Notes: generated by a model from the sequence alone, not told the origin. A stretch of 64,000 bases of DNA from an uncultured Candidatus Saccharibacteria bacterium (GCA_948614045.1 CAPFSK010000001.1:62001-126000); one strand, 5' to 3'. Shown: positions 1 to 7,958, numbered from the stretch's first letter. A program made the numbers and translations.

Positions 1-1358
1 CAGTGAGACAATGAGCCTGAGTCGAACTTTTCGGGACCCGCTTCGTCGTCGCCCGTCGTTACGGGGACTCCTTGCTTCGCCCGCTCCCCGTTGGTCGCGG
101 AGAGTCCCGAGAAAGTCGATTCAGACTCTCGCCTCTCGGCCATCCGGTGCAACTCTTTCAAACCTTTGTTAATCGTCTTACGGAAGGCAGATTCTTCTTT
201 TGTCAAAACATCAATCACCTGCGCGCGGCATGGCAAAATGTCATCCGACAGCTCGGCGTAATTCTCGGCAATCACTGGGATAATTTCAGCGATGAATTCC
301 TGACCAATCCCAAGATCAAGCGCCCGGAGCACGGCTCGGCGGACCAAACGTCGCAAGGCGTAGCCCTGAGCCTTGTTGCTCGGCGTAAGCCCTTGCGCAG
401 CCAGCAAATAAGCACCGCGTAAATGGTCAGCGATAATGCGCATCTCATCGGTATTGTTGTCGTAATTTTTATGCGACATTTCCTCGAGCTTAGCGATAAT
501 CGGCGCCATGAGCGAAATCTTGAAAACGTCAAAACTCCCGATCGCGGCCGCGGCGAGGCGTTCAAGCCCGCCACCAAAGTCGACGTTTTTGTGCTCGAGT
601 TCAGAGAAAGTACCGTCTTCGTTGCGTTTGTATTGCATGAAGACCTGGTTGCCGATTTCCATAAAACGTGCGCCGTCGCTGGCGGGATGGCTTTTGCCGT
701 ATTTTTCGACATCTTGCTTATCCTCGCCAAAGTCATAAAACACCTCGGAATCGGGACCACAGGGGTCGCCAAGTGGCGTAGTCTCAATACCGCCGCCGCG
801 GCTCCACCAGTTCTCTTTATCGTCGTAGAAGAAGATACGCTCACCAGGTTTAATCCCCCGCTCGTCGCCAGTTTTAGTGCTGCCAATTTCGGCAATTTTC
901 GCCTCAATGCCAGCCTTTCTAAAGACTTCTTGCCAAATCTCGGCCGCTTCGGTATCTTTCGGAATACCATATTTCTCATTACCGATGAAACAAGTAACGT
1001 AAATTTTCTCCGGGTCGAGACCGATTTCCTTAGTCAAGAATTCAAAATAATTCTCAATCTGTTCTTTCTTAAAATAATCGCCGAGCGACCAGTTACCTAA
1101 CATCTCGAAAACCGTAGTATGACGCGGGTCACCGACGTCCTCGATGTCTTGGAGGCGCATGGACGGCTGACTGTCGGTCAAACGCGTACCTTCGGGGTGT
1201 GGCTGCCCGAGGAGATATGGCAAAAGCGGCTGCATACCGGAACCGGTGAACAGAGTTGTCGGGTCATTCTCGAGGACGAGGGGCGCAGGCGGGATGACTT
1301 TATGTCCGTGCTTAACTTGAAAATCTAAGAATTTTTGGCGAATTTGATTGGCGTTCAT
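1..1358 (-). CDS. alaS: Alanyl-tRNA synthetase, N-terminal part (gene runs off the window)
   Basis: Charges tRNA-Ala with alanine in the cytoplasm. Reading leftward from the ATG at 1358 gives MNANQIRQKFLDFQVKHGHK, the usual AlaRS N-terminus, followed by the class II catalytic core (GSGMQPLLPYL, GDPRHTTVFEMLGNWSLGDY). About 452 codons are inside the window; the editing domain and C-terminus lie beyond position 1. Start: a TATAAT box at 1365-1370 ends 6 nt before the ATG and no Shine-Dalgarno is present, so a leaderless mRNA is likely. Oddity: residues about 413-446 are encoded by a 98 bp palindromic element (22-119) that keeps the frame open in a surface-loop position just before the conserved region following the GLK helix. 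Identity is sure; the insertion is a direct observation. Confidence 0.97.
   Translation of the reverse strand, partial: MNANQIRQKFLDFQVKHGHKVIPPAPLVLENDPTTLFTGSGMQPLLPYLLGQPHPEGTRLTDSQPSMRLQDIEDVGDPRHTTVFEMLGNWSLGDYFKKEQIENYFEFLTKEIGLDPEKIYVTCFIGNEKYGIPKDTEAAEIWQEVFRKAGIEAKIAEIGSTKTGDERGIKPGERIFFYDDKENWWSRGGGIETTPLGDPCGPDSEVFYDFGEDKQDVEKYGKSHPASDGARFMEIGNQVFMQYKRNEDGTFSELEHKNVDFGGGLERLAAAAIGSFDVFKISLMAPIIAKLEEMSHKNYDNNTDEMRIIADHLRGAYLLAAQGLTPSNKAQGYALRRLVRRAVLRALDLGIGQEFIAEIIPVIAENYAELSDDILPCRAQVIDVLTKEESAFRKTINKGLKELHRMAERRESESTFSGLSATNGERAKQGVPVTTGDDEAGPEKFDSGSLSH
22..119. repeat. Palindromic element A inside alaS
   Basis: Inverted arms at 22-37 and 104-119 match as tcga-cttt-cgggac with one or two mismatches. 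The interior (50-105) resembles the tatD element at 6327-6419: both contain cccgtcgttacggg and cgctccccgttggtcgcg. Read on the minus strand it adds a hydrophilic stretch to AlaRS without a stop. Confidence 0.8.
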
Positions 1359-1364
1359 TGTTTT

Positions 1365-1370
1365 ATTATA
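1365..1370 (-). promoter_or_regulatory. -10 box of alaS, leaderless type
   Basis: TATAAT on the minus strand preceded by TGC; 6 nt separate it from the ATG at 1358, so transcription should begin at or next to the start codon. The same arrangement recurs before about twenty genes here. Confidence 0.7.
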
Positions 1371-1396
1371 GCATGGGGACCGAACAGGGGTAAATA

Positions 1397-1425
1397 TTGA
1401 CTTTTTACGCGATGTGTGCTATAAT
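1397..1425 (+). promoter_or_regulatory. Strong promoter of the 1497 gene
   Basis: TTGACT at 1397-1402 and TATAAT at 1420-1425 with a 17 bp spacer and an extended TGC before the -10. It gives a 5' leader of about 65 nt before the ATG at 1497. Confidence 0.8.
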
Positions 1426-1496
1426 GAGAAGATAGGGTTGAGTTTTGCCCTATTTTGAAACTAAAAACTTAGAACTTTGAAAGCGAGGTAGCATGG

Positions 1497-2123
1497 ATGG
1501 AAGAAAAGAAATTTTACGAGAAGAGCGTATATCATTTGGCGAAGTGGTGCGGGACGGTGATTAGAGAAAAAGCGCCTGCATGTCCGACTTTGATGTCGCG
1601 AAAAGGTGGAGTATTTCGCCTTGATATTTGCCCGGCAGAGGGCAGCGACGGAGCACAATTCCGCAAATGGCTGGGAATTCCGGGAGATTATCCGTACGAA
1701 GCGGAATGCTTGCAGTTGGTTTATCGCATTTTTCCGGGTTGGGATTTTAAAATTTGGTGCGATGAAGGCGATGAGCATGGCTGGGTAGACTGTGCGGCTT
1801 ACGCGGAGATGAAGGCAGCGAGCTGTTCAATAAGATTAGCAGAAGGAGTCGGTTTCGACTCCGGTCCGATCCCGGGATCGGCTGGTTGCGTATTCAGAAC
1901 TGCAGACGAATGGGGCTTTGCCGAGCATAAAGGCGCAATTGTCTTCGTCATCACGGAGCGCGGGAACTATCAGAAAGTTCTCGGCGAAATTTATGTGATC
2001 ATTTCTGGCGGCACGCAGAGAGAAGACGAGATGCTGGCTAAATCTACAGCAACAGTCATCAATGATTTCTTCAAGGACGATCCTGGGGCAGAGATCTTGC
2101 CAGCTTCGCGCCATCTGGACTAA
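1497..2123 (+). CDS. Hypothetical cytoplasmic protein, 208 aa
   Basis: I do not recognise the family. The protein is acidic, Cys- and Trp-containing (CGTVIREKAPACPTL near the N-terminus, ECLQLVYRIFPGWDFKIWCD in the middle), with no signal peptide or membrane segment. Start at 1497 has a GAGGT ribosome-binding motif about 9 nt upstream, unlike the leaderless neighbours, fitting its longer leader from the promoter at 1397-1425. It is a single-gene unit closed by a strong hairpin terminator at 2142-2174 and converges on mnmA. The coding call is well supported by length, ribosome-binding site and flanking signals; function is unknown. Confidence 0.8.
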   Translation: MEEKKFYEKSVYHLAKWCGTVIREKAPACPTLMSRKGGVFRLDICPAEGSDGAQFRKWLGIPGDYPYEAECLQLVYRIFPGWDFKIWCDEGDEHGWVDCAAYAEMKAASCSIRLAEGVGFDSGPIPGSAGCVFRTADEWGFAEHKGAIVFVITERGNYQKVLGEIYVIISGGTQREDEMLAKSTATVINDFFKDDPGAEILPASRHLD

Positions 2124-2141
2124 CCTCCCAAAAATGTATTT

Positions 2142-2174
2142 GCTCTCGGTTAAACCTTAGCCGAGAGCGTTTTT
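2142..2174. terminator. Bidirectional terminator between the 1497 gene and mnmA
   Basis: Stem gctctcgg/ccgagagc (2142-2149 with 2161-2168) followed by a T run on the plus strand; it lies between two convergent genes. Confidence 0.85.
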
Positions 2175-3355
2175 TATGCAGCGATAATCCCACCGCCCAA
2201 GCAAACTTCACCGTCGTAAAAAACTATTGATTGGCCGGCAGCGGGGCGCTTAATCTCTTGTGAGAAAATGACTTTGCCACCTTCATATTTCGCCGAAATC
2301 AGCGGGGCGCGGTGGCGGAGGCGGACTTTGAGGTCGGAGATTTTAGTGAGGTCGTTGACAGTCAGACAGTTCCGAAGATGTAAATCTTCGAGTTCGAGCC
2401 GGTTGGTCCATAATGATTCATGATTGAGATTGCGCGAAACATAAACAATATTTGCACCAAGGTTCTTTTTAACGACATAATACGGCAGACCGCCGCCAAG
2501 ATAGAGACCATGGCGCTGGCCGATGGTATAGAAAATCGCGCCATCGTGAAATCCGAGAACCTGATCCGTCTCGATTTCGCGGATTTCGCCGGGCTGAGCG
2601 TCAAGATACTCGCGCAGAAAATCTTTCATGCCGACTTCGCCGACAAAGCAGACGCCCATGGATTCTTTTTTGGTCGCAACATCAAGGCCATGCTTGGCGG
2701 CGAGAGCCTTTACCTCTGGTTTCGTGAGACCGCCAACCGGAAAAAGCGTATGCGCAGTCGCCTCGTCGGACATGCGATAGAGGAAATAAGTTTGATCCTT
2801 ATTCTCGTCTTTGGCGCGCAGAAGATGGGCTTGCTGACGAGAGCGTATCGATTTTTCTCGGGGCGCGTCGTCAGCGCCTGCCGTCGCAGGGCTGACGCGC
2901 TCTTCCTCCTCGTGAGTCCGGACCCCCTCGAAAAATGATACACCCTCGCCAACAGCGCAACCGGTTTGCGCGCCAACCCGAGCATAATGACCAGTCGCGA
3001 TGTAGTCCGCACCTGCCGCCATGGCGCGCTCGTAGAAAAGCTTGAATTTGATTTGCTCGTTACACATGACGTCGGGATTAGGCGTGCGGCCTTTTTGGAA
3101 TTCGGCGAGCATGTAGTCGACGACGCGCTGCTTGTAATCTTCCTCAAAATCCCAGACTTCAAAATCAAGGTCGAGCTGGACGGCGACACGCTTCGCATCG
3201 GCAAGGTCTTCGGCCCAAGGACATTTCATGCCGGGGAGGTCTTTGGACCAGTTTTTCATATAAATTCCCGTGACGTCGTAGCCCTGCTCTTTGAGAAGAA
3301 TTGCAGAGACGGAGGAGTCGACGCCGCCAGACATACCGAGAAAGACTTTAGGCAT
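2174..3355 (-). CDS. mnmA: tRNA-specific 2-thiouridylase MnmA
   Basis: Makes the 2-thio group of wobble uridine 34 in Lys, Glu and Gln tRNAs, taking sulfur that originates from a cysteine desulfurase. PP-loop motif SGGVDSS at residues 9-15; the two catalytic cysteines are visible in NPDVMCNEQIKF and ESMGVCFVGE; C-terminal beta-barrel part ends with LGGGIIAA. At 393 aa it is somewhat longer than the usual 360-370 because residues about 140-168 (from SFFEG to REKSI) are encoded by palindromic element C. It starts 8 nt inside the end of the upstream cysteine desulfurase frame, so the two are probably one transcript and one pathway. The segment around its start codon forms one arm of a perfect 17 bp inverted repeat (3349-3365). 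Confidence 0.97.
   Translation of the reverse strand: MPKVFLGMSGGVDSSVSAILLKEQGYDVTGIYMKNWSKDLPGMKCPWAEDLADAKRVAVQLDLDFEVWDFEEDYKQRVVDYMLAEFQKGRTPNPDVMCNEQIKFKLFYERAMAAGADYIATGHYARVGAQTGCAVGEGVSFFEGVRTHEEEERVSPATAGADDAPREKSIRSRQQAHLLRAKDENKDQTYFLYRMSDEATAHTLFPVGGLTKPEVKALAAKHGLDVATKKESMGVCFVGEVGMKDFLREYLDAQPGEIREIETDQVLGFHDGAIFYTIGQRHGLYLGGGLPYYVVKKNLGANIVYVSRNLNHESLWTNRLELEDLHLRNCLTVNDLTKISDLKVRLRHRAPLISAKYEGGKVIFSQEIKRPAAGQSIVFYDGEVCLGGGIIAA
2851..2936. repeat. Palindromic element C inside mnmA
   Basis: Outer arms atttttctcgggg (2851-2863) and cccctcgaaaaat (2924-2936) are complementary with one slip. An inner stem gcgcgtc..gacgcgc surrounds cgcctgccgtcgcaggg, shared with the typA element at 9010-9097. 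Encodes the MnmA insertion containing SPATAGADDA. Confidence 0.85.
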
Positions 3356-4724
3356 GAGTATAGCCCTCGTTCACATCCGCGCATTCATTATTCTTTTCAG
3401 GACACGATGTCGCGTCCGCCCGCCGTTGCGGGGGCCGCGCATCTTCGTCCTCGGCCGTAGCCTCCGGAGATTCCTGAAAAGCACAATGACCGCGCGCCGC
3501 AATTCGGCTATACTCATGCCTAACTTCGTTCGCGATGATACTAGCGGCTTCTTTAACATTTTCGGGGGTATTCGTACTACCAAGAGAAATACGAAGGCTG
3601 CCGGCAATTTCGGTATCGGAGAGACCGATCGCGGCGAGGACGTGCGATTTTGTTCCTTTGTTTGCAGCACAGGCTGCTCCGGTTGAGACCAGTACCCCGC
3701 GCATTTCAAGGCGATAAATTAGGCGCTCGGCGTCAAGCCCCGGAAAACAAACTGGTACAAAACTGACTAATTGATGTTTTGGACTGCCTAGAAAACGTAC
3801 TGCTTGTGCTTTTCTATTGACTTTTTTGTCATTCTGTGCTACAATAGAGGTATGAGGCGCGAGATTATGGTCTGGCGCGGGGATTTTGATGGCTTCCAGT
3901 TCTTGACGGATGATTTCCGCCATTTTTTGATACTGCTTGCGGTGGCTAGAGAGATGTATTTTTGCTTCAGTAGCGGCTTTTGAAAAACCAATCACACCCG
4001 GTACATTTTCTGTTCCTGAGCGCAGTCCACGTTCTTGACCACCACCAAGACTGAGGGGCTGGAGCTTAATGCCATGCGCGACATAGAGCGCGCCGACGCC
4101 TTTCGGCCCGCCGCACTTCGCAGCATTAAGAGTTAAGAGGTCTACCCCTAGGCGAGCAACATTAATATCCATGAGACTAAGCGCCTGTGAAGCGTCAGAA
4201 TGGAGGTAGAGCGGCAGGGTAATTCCCCGCTGGAGGCGATCTTGACGCGCTTGGCGCAAAATTTCGGCAATCTCAGCAAGCGGCTGAATCGTGCCAAGTT
4301 CATTGTTCGCTAAAGAAACCGAAACGAGGACGATATCATCAGAAAGCTTTTGACGTAAATCGTCAAGCCGAATTAAGCCATTTTTATCAACTGCGACTAG
4401 CTCGTAATTGTGCGATTTTGCAGCCTCAAGAACAGCGGCATGCTCGGTCGTCAAGGTTAAGCATTTAGCTTGCGGAAAAGCGCGGAGAGCGGTAAAAGCA
4501 AGATTGATGGATTCGGTCGCGCCGGCGGTCATTACAAGGTCAACACCTTTAGCGCCGATGACGTGAGCAAGGCCGTTTTTAGCGGACTCGTAGGCTTCGT
4601 GAACATGCTTGGCGGGGAGATAAGGCGCGGAAGGATTGAAAAACTGCTCCGTAAAATACGGAAGCATGGCCTCTAAGGCCTTCGGATTTACTGGCGTAGC
4701 AGCGGCATGATCAAGATAAATCAT
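3348..4724 (-). CDS. Cysteine desulfurase (NifS/IscS family)
   Basis: PLP enzyme that takes sulfur from cysteine and hands it to acceptors such as MnmA. N-terminus MIYLDHAAATPVNPKALEAM; PLP-lysine in LNAAKCGGPKGVGALYV; active-site cysteine in STGAACAANKGTKSHVL; conserved SLGSTNT near the end. Start chosen at 4724: a TATAAT box ends 6 nt upstream and the stop of a 30-codon leader ORF overlaps the ATG; the longer frame to 4760 would read through the promoter. Two oddities. About 25 extra residues (from SIVAQNDKK to GSPKH) interrupt the region before SFVPVCFPGLDAERL and contain a plus-strand promoter-like sequence. The last 40 or so residues come from palindromic element E and its flanks, beyond the usual family end. 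nifS versus iscS subgroup not decided. Confidence 0.93.
   Translation of the reverse strand: MIYLDHAAATPVNPKALEAMLPYFTEQFFNPSAPYLPAKHVHEAYESAKNGLAHVIGAKGVDLVMTAGATESINLAFTALRAFPQAKCLTLTTEHAAVLEAAKSHNYELVAVDKNGLIRLDDLRQKLSDDIVLVSVSLANNELGTIQPLAEIAEILRQARQDRLQRGITLPLYLHSDASQALSLMDINVARLGVDLLTLNAAKCGGPKGVGALYVAHGIKLQPLSLGGGQERGLRSGTENVPGVIGFSKAATEAKIHLSSHRKQYQKMAEIIRQELEAIKIPAPDHNLAPHTSIVAQNDKKVNRKAQAVRFLGSPKHQLVSFVPVCFPGLDAERLIYRLEMRGVLVSTGAACAANKGTKSHVLAAIGLSDTEIAGSLRISLGSTNTPENVKEAASIIANEVRHEYSRIAARGHCAFQESPEATAEDEDARPPQRRADATSCPEKNNECADVNEGYTHA
3349..3522. repeat. 174 bp segment bounded by a perfect 17 bp inverted repeat
   Basis: taggcatgagtatagcc at 3349-3365 is the exact reverse complement of 3506-3522. 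One arm spans the mnmA start, the other encodes VRHEYSR near the end of the cysteine desulfurase. Palindromic element E lies between the arms, so the junction transcript could fold into one long hairpin over the mnmA start codon. Confidence 0.8.
3393..3481. repeat. Palindromic element E at the cysteine desulfurase 3' end
   Basis: Outer arms cttttcagga (3393-3402) and tcctgaaaag (3472-3481) are perfectly complementary. The interior carries ccgccgttgcggg and ctcggccgtagcctccgga, matching the typA element. It is read in a different frame from the copies in mnmA and typA. Confidence 0.82.
3817..3845 (+). promoter_or_regulatory. Promoter-like sequence antisense to the cysteine desulfurase gene
   Basis: TTGACT at 3817-3822, 17 bp, TACAAT at 3840-3845 preceded by TGTGC: the same form as the housekeeping promoters at 9839-9867 and 34910-34938. 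It lies within the family-atypical insertion of the gene and points against it. No ORF of note follows, so it would give antisense RNA if active. Confidence 0.5.
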
Positions 4725-4813
4725 ACCCTTATTATAACACATAATAAGGGTATGCTGCAACTCGTATCACCGAAAAAGCGAGCTTTTTCGTATAGATACT
4801 TCGTGCAGTTCAT
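4721..4813 (-). CDS. Cysteine-containing 30-codon leader ORF before the cysteine desulfurase gene
   Basis: ATG at 4813 lies 6 nt after a TATAAT box (4820-4825), the leaderless layout used by real genes here. The peptide is 30 aa (MNCTKYLYEKARFFGDTSCS then IPLLCVIIRV) with three cysteines. Its TGA overlaps the desulfurase ATG at 4724 (ATGA), so translation could be coupled. A perfect hairpin (4772-4791) lies within it. It may be a sensing leader peptide; this is inference from position and composition, and chance cannot be excluded for so short a frame. Confidence 0.45.
   Translation of the reverse strand: MNCTKYLYEKARFFGDTSCSIPLLCVIIRV
4772..4791. promoter_or_regulatory. Hairpin within the leader ORF
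   Basis: cgaaaaagc / gctttttcg with a 2 nt loop. On the minus strand the stem is followed by ordinary sequence rather than a clear T run, so an attenuator role is only possible. Confidence 0.4.
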
Positions 4814-4819
4814 ATTCCT

Positions 4820-4849
4820 ATTATACCATAATCCTACCAGTTTTGGCAA
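4820..4849 (-). promoter_or_regulatory. Promoter of the leader ORF and cysteine desulfurase
   Basis: Minus-strand TATAAT (4820-4825) preceded by ATGG, with TTGCCA (4844-4849) 18 bp upstream. A second TATAAT ends 6 nt before the desulfurase ATG, so there may be two nested leaderless starts. Confidence 0.6.
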
Positions 4850-5710
4850 TTAAGCGGCGTTGTAAATATGTTGTTTAATCAGGCTAAGGTAGGTACGCGT
4901 AGCTTTGCGGAAATTTTCGAGTTCAGTGCCTTCCAGCTTGAAGTACTTACCAGCAGAAAGTTTCTTGTAGACGCCAGACGGACGGACCTCATAACGCACG
5001 GTGAGCTGACGCGCATGGCGCTCGGCGTCAGTCCAACTTTCGTGCCAAATCCAGATATTTTCGCGATCGTGGAAAAATTCGCGACGATGCCCTTCGGGAA
5101 TCGGACCAAAAATCATACTGCCAAGACGAGATTCGGCGTTAATCAATTCGGCGCGGCTAGGGCGACGGAAGCGCAAACGGCGTTTCGGTTTCGTAGTCGC
5201 CTTGGCACTTTTCTTGAGAGCGCGGGCAGGCTTGCCGGTCGTCACTGGAACTACAGCCGGAGCAGGTGCAGGCTTGGTAGTTGGGCGAGCGCGATGCTGG
5301 CGAATTTGAATCTGGTCGCCGTCTTTCAGGCGGATGGCAGCAGTCTTTGCCTTGGGCTGCGATGCGCCGGGAGTTGAAGTGGTCGCTGTCTTAGTCGAAG
5401 CTGCAGGCACGGAAGTCTTGGGCGTGCGAGCGGCCTTAACGGCGGAGCGGCGCAAAGTTGCAGTTTTAAGATTTTTGAGTTTCTGTGCGACTTTACCCGG
5501 AGCTTTGGGCTTCGGTGAACGAGATTTTTTCTGAGTTTTAGCTGGCGCGGCAATTTCAACCGCAGCTTGAGCAGTCTGGACCAGCTCTTTGGTCTCGGGT
5601 TTGAGCGCCTTTTCGACGGTGACTGGCTGCGTGTTGCGAATCTTACGGTCGTGCCTACGTGCGGGCGTAGCACGATAAACTTTCTTCTGACCTAGAGCGA
5701 CGCACGGCAT
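4850..5710 (-). CDS. Hypothetical protein with Lys/Ala/Pro-rich N-terminus and conserved-looking C-terminal domain
   Basis: About 286 aa from the ATG at 5710, chosen because GGGAG sits 8-9 nt upstream; the frame is open to 5758. Residues 20-190 are low complexity, rich in Lys, Ala, Pro, Thr and Arg with degenerate repeats (KTQKKSRSPKPKAP, TKTATTSTPGASQPKAK), very basic and likely disordered. The last 100 residues are ordinary globular sequence with many aromatics (HDRENIWIWHESWTDAERHA). No signal peptide. A basic tail plus small domain suggests nucleic acid binding, but this is inference; I do not recognise the family. It sits between tatD and the desulfurase unit in the same direction. Confidence 0.7.
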   Translation of the reverse strand: MPCVALGQKKVYRATPARRHDRKIRNTQPVTVEKALKPETKELVQTAQAAVEIAAPAKTQKKSRSPKPKAPGKVAQKLKNLKTATLRRSAVKAARTPKTSVPAASTKTATTSTPGASQPKAKTAAIRLKDGDQIQIRQHRARPTTKPAPAPAVVPVTTGKPARALKKSAKATTKPKRRLRFRRPSRAELINAESRLGSMIFGPIPEGHRREFFHDRENIWIWHESWTDAERHARQLTVRYEVRPSGVYKKLSAGKYFKLEGTELENFRKATRTYLSLIKQHIYNAA

Positions 5711-5812
5711 ATTTCGATCTCCCGGGCAATCGCCATCAACTCGCGATAGACTTCGCAAGTGGCAGGAGTCTCAAAATCATAGCCTAGGTCTTGACTAGAC
5801 GCGAAATAATTG

Positions 5813-6712
5813 TCAGATTTTGAAGATTTGTCTCGCATTTTTCGTAGTTTGCTCCGCAATTTCTAACTCCGTCACTTCTAATTTCGTGGCGAGGTACGCC
5901 GCAATTTGCTTAACGTACCCTAGTTTGTTTATTGTACCACGGAACGGCACTGGAGTCAAGAAAGGCGCGTCGGTTTCAAGTAAAATTCGCTCAAGCGGAG
6001 GTAAGGGCGGCGTCGTATAGGTCACGAGACCATTCACGCCGATATAAAAATCGCGTTCAAGCGCCCGTTTTAGTTCTTTTTTCGAGCCGGTAAAACTATG
6101 GACGACACCTCGAGCTCCAGGAAAATTATCCAGGACGGCAAAAGCGTCGGTAAAGGCTTCGCGGATATGGAGCGAAACCGGCAAACCATAATCTTTTGCG
6201 AGTTGAAGCATTTGCTCGAAAAGTTTAATCTGAGCAGAGCGATCGTAGCCGGGGTAGTGGTAATCGAGGCCGATTTCGCCAACAGCGATTAACTTATTCC
6301 TGCCTAGTGTTGACCCGGGCGCCTCATTCTCCTCTCGACCCGTTCGCGCCGGCCCGTCGTTACGGGCGGCTTGCTCACTTCGCTCGCTCCCCGTTGGTCG
6401 CGAAGAGTCTCGAGGAGAAGATACGTCCGACTCGGCGCTAGGCCGATAAATCTTACTCACCTCGAAAAGAAACGGCAGTTCCTTATGCTTGTCAAGCTGC
6501 CCGCCGGCGAATTCGGGGTGGATGCCGTAAGTCCAATAGACGCCGTCGTGCGTAGCCGCAAAGTCGCGGGCTTTGAGAGAATCTTCGTGATTAGTGCCGA
6601 TACAGACGATTTTTTCGACACCGCTCTCGTGCGCGTCTTGCAAAAACTCGACCTGTTGGTTAGGCGTAAACCACTGAAGGTCATGAAGATGGCAATGGGT
6701 GTCGATCAGCAT
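5813..6712 (-). CDS. TatD-family metal-dependent deoxyribonuclease
   Basis: TIM-barrel hydrolase of the TatD/YcfH family. Metal-binding HCH motif at residues 6-8 (MLIDTHCHLH), catalytic Glu in AVGEIGLDYHY, further ligands in LPVSLHIREA, VVHSFTGS and LLETDAPFL. About 300 aa against a usual 255-265; the excess is residues about 98-128 (from SSPRDSSR to GREENEAP), encoded by palindromic element B between the first beta-alpha units and the GEIGLD strand. Start MLIDTHCH at 6712 with TATACT-like sequence about 10 nt upstream and no Shine-Dalgarno. Confidence 0.93.
   Translation of the reverse strand: MLIDTHCHLHDLQWFTPNQQVEFLQDAHESGVEKIVCIGTNHEDSLKARDFAATHDGVYWTYGIHPEFAGGQLDKHKELPFLFEVSKIYRPSAESDVSSPRDSSRPTGSERSEQAARNDGPARTGREENEAPGSTLGRNKLIAVGEIGLDYHYPGYDRSAQIKLFEQMLQLAKDYGLPVSLHIREAFTDAFAVLDNFPGARGVVHSFTGSKKELKRALERDFYIGVNGLVTYTTPPLPPLERILLETDAPFLTPVPFRGTINKLGYVKQIAAYLATKLEVTELEIAEQTTKNARQIFKI
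6327..6419. repeat. Palindromic element B inside tatD
   Basis: Arms ttctcctctcga and tcgaggagaa close a 93 bp unit. Its interior matches element A (cccgtcgttacggg and cgctccccgttggtcgcg), but it is read in another frame here (SRPTGSERSEQAARNDGPAR) than in alaS (SATNGERAKQGVPVTTGDD), and both frames are open. Confidence 0.82.
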
Positions 6713-6748
6713 ACTTATATTAAGTATATACTATGACAAGCCGAAAAG

Positions 6749-7939
6749 CTAGAAACGACCATACAGCGCGCCGCCAGGCTTAGACATGTCATCGTCGGTC
6801 GGGACCTGACCAATGAAATCGGCGACTTTTGTGCCCAATTCATTGCGATCAGCGAAAAATCCGCCGCGTGCGCCGTTGTCGGTATAACCCGATAGTCCTG
6901 GCAAAGACTTGATCATCTCAACATTGCAAAGCTTCGGGATATTATATTCTACCCAAATTTGATCGGCTCTCGACTGGTCGGGTTCGGCGCTAATCGTCAG
7001 AGCATGACCACGGTCACGTACCATCATCATAACATGTTCGTCAGCACCGATGATATCCGTATCGCCCGCATCAAGGTTGGTCGGGAGAGCGTTAAAAACT
7101 TGACGCGACAGTGGCGACTCATCGCCGCGCAGAGCAATGGAATAGCCGTAATCATTCTCCTTCCGATCTACGACTGGAACTTTTTGGAGAATAGATTCGT
7201 TATTCATAATATAGCTATGATAAGCATGCAAAAGCTCATTGATAGTCTGGGAGTCATCAACGAGAGAGCTAAGATTACCGCCAAAAGTGTACCCCACGCA
7301 CTTATCCTTAACCTCTTCTACAAATTCCGGGCGGAGGTCGGTAAATTTCTGGCGATAAATCTGTCCAGTGATTCCAGAATTATAATTACCGAGAGCAAAA
7401 TCTTCAGCGCCACGTTGGAAGAAATCCTGGGTCGCCTCGGAAACACCTGAACTGAAACCGAAATTGCGGTCGATACTGGCAAAATCAGAACGAAAGTCCC
7501 GGAAAGTGCGATAAGCTTTCTCTGCGTAGTCCATGCGACTAGCTTCGTCGTAATCATCGGAAGGCTGAGGTGCAGCTTGCATAAGCTCACGCTTAATGCG
7601 GAGGTCGGTTTTGAAGAAATTCTTAAGGGCGTGAAGTTCGGGAGCATTCGTAGCCCGCTCTGCTGAATCTTTAATGATATCTAAGTTGAGCTCTTCTGGA
7701 GAAGGGCTGCTAATAATTTCCTCTGGCGTTACTACGGCTTCGGTAGTAACGCTGGCAGTGCCAGCGAATGGAACTTCGGCGAGGTCGTCAAAAGTCGTAC
7801 CTGCAGCATCAGGATTGAGTTTGGCAAGGTCGTCCCAACTGGAAGATTGTTCGGAAGACTGGCCGGAGAGCTCGGTCGGACTCATGGATTCGGGTGATTT
7901 TTTAGAAGCTAAGCGCCTGAAAGGGTTACGAAAATTCAT
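6749..7939 (-). CDS. Hypothetical protein, 396 aa
   Basis: Unrecognised. Start taken at 7939 (MNFRNPFRRLASKKSPESM) because a TATAAT box ends 6 nt upstream; the longer frame to 7975 would run through it. The first 100 residues are Ser/Glu/Pro-rich and look disordered; the rest is acidic and globular, with DEHVMMMVRDRGHALTISAE and a C-terminal NELGTKVADFIGQV. No membrane segment or known catalytic motif was seen. It lies between typA and tatD on the same strand. Confident as a gene, function unknown. Confidence 0.8.
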   Translation of the reverse strand: MNFRNPFRRLASKKSPESMSPTELSGQSSEQSSSWDDLAKLNPDAAGTTFDDLAEVPFAGTASVTTEAVVTPEEIISSPSPEELNLDIIKDSAERATNAPELHALKNFFKTDLRIKRELMQAAPQPSDDYDEASRMDYAEKAYRTFRDFRSDFASIDRNFGFSSGVSEATQDFFQRGAEDFALGNYNSGITGQIYRQKFTDLRPEFVEEVKDKCVGYTFGGNLSSLVDDSQTINELLHAYHSYIMNNESILQKVPVVDRKENDYGYSIALRGDESPLSRQVFNALPTNLDAGDTDIIGADEHVMMMVRDRGHALTISAEPDQSRADQIWVEYNIPKLCNVEMIKSLPGLSGYTDNGARGGFFADRNELGTKVADFIGQVPTDDDMSKPGGALYGRF

Positions 7940-7958
7940 AACCGTATTATAGCATAAC

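Noticed and set aside
272..1328. Several long open frames on both strands over the first 1.3 kb
   Set aside because: They are shadows of alaS, which runs in another frame off the left edge of the window and matches AlaRS over its whole visible length.
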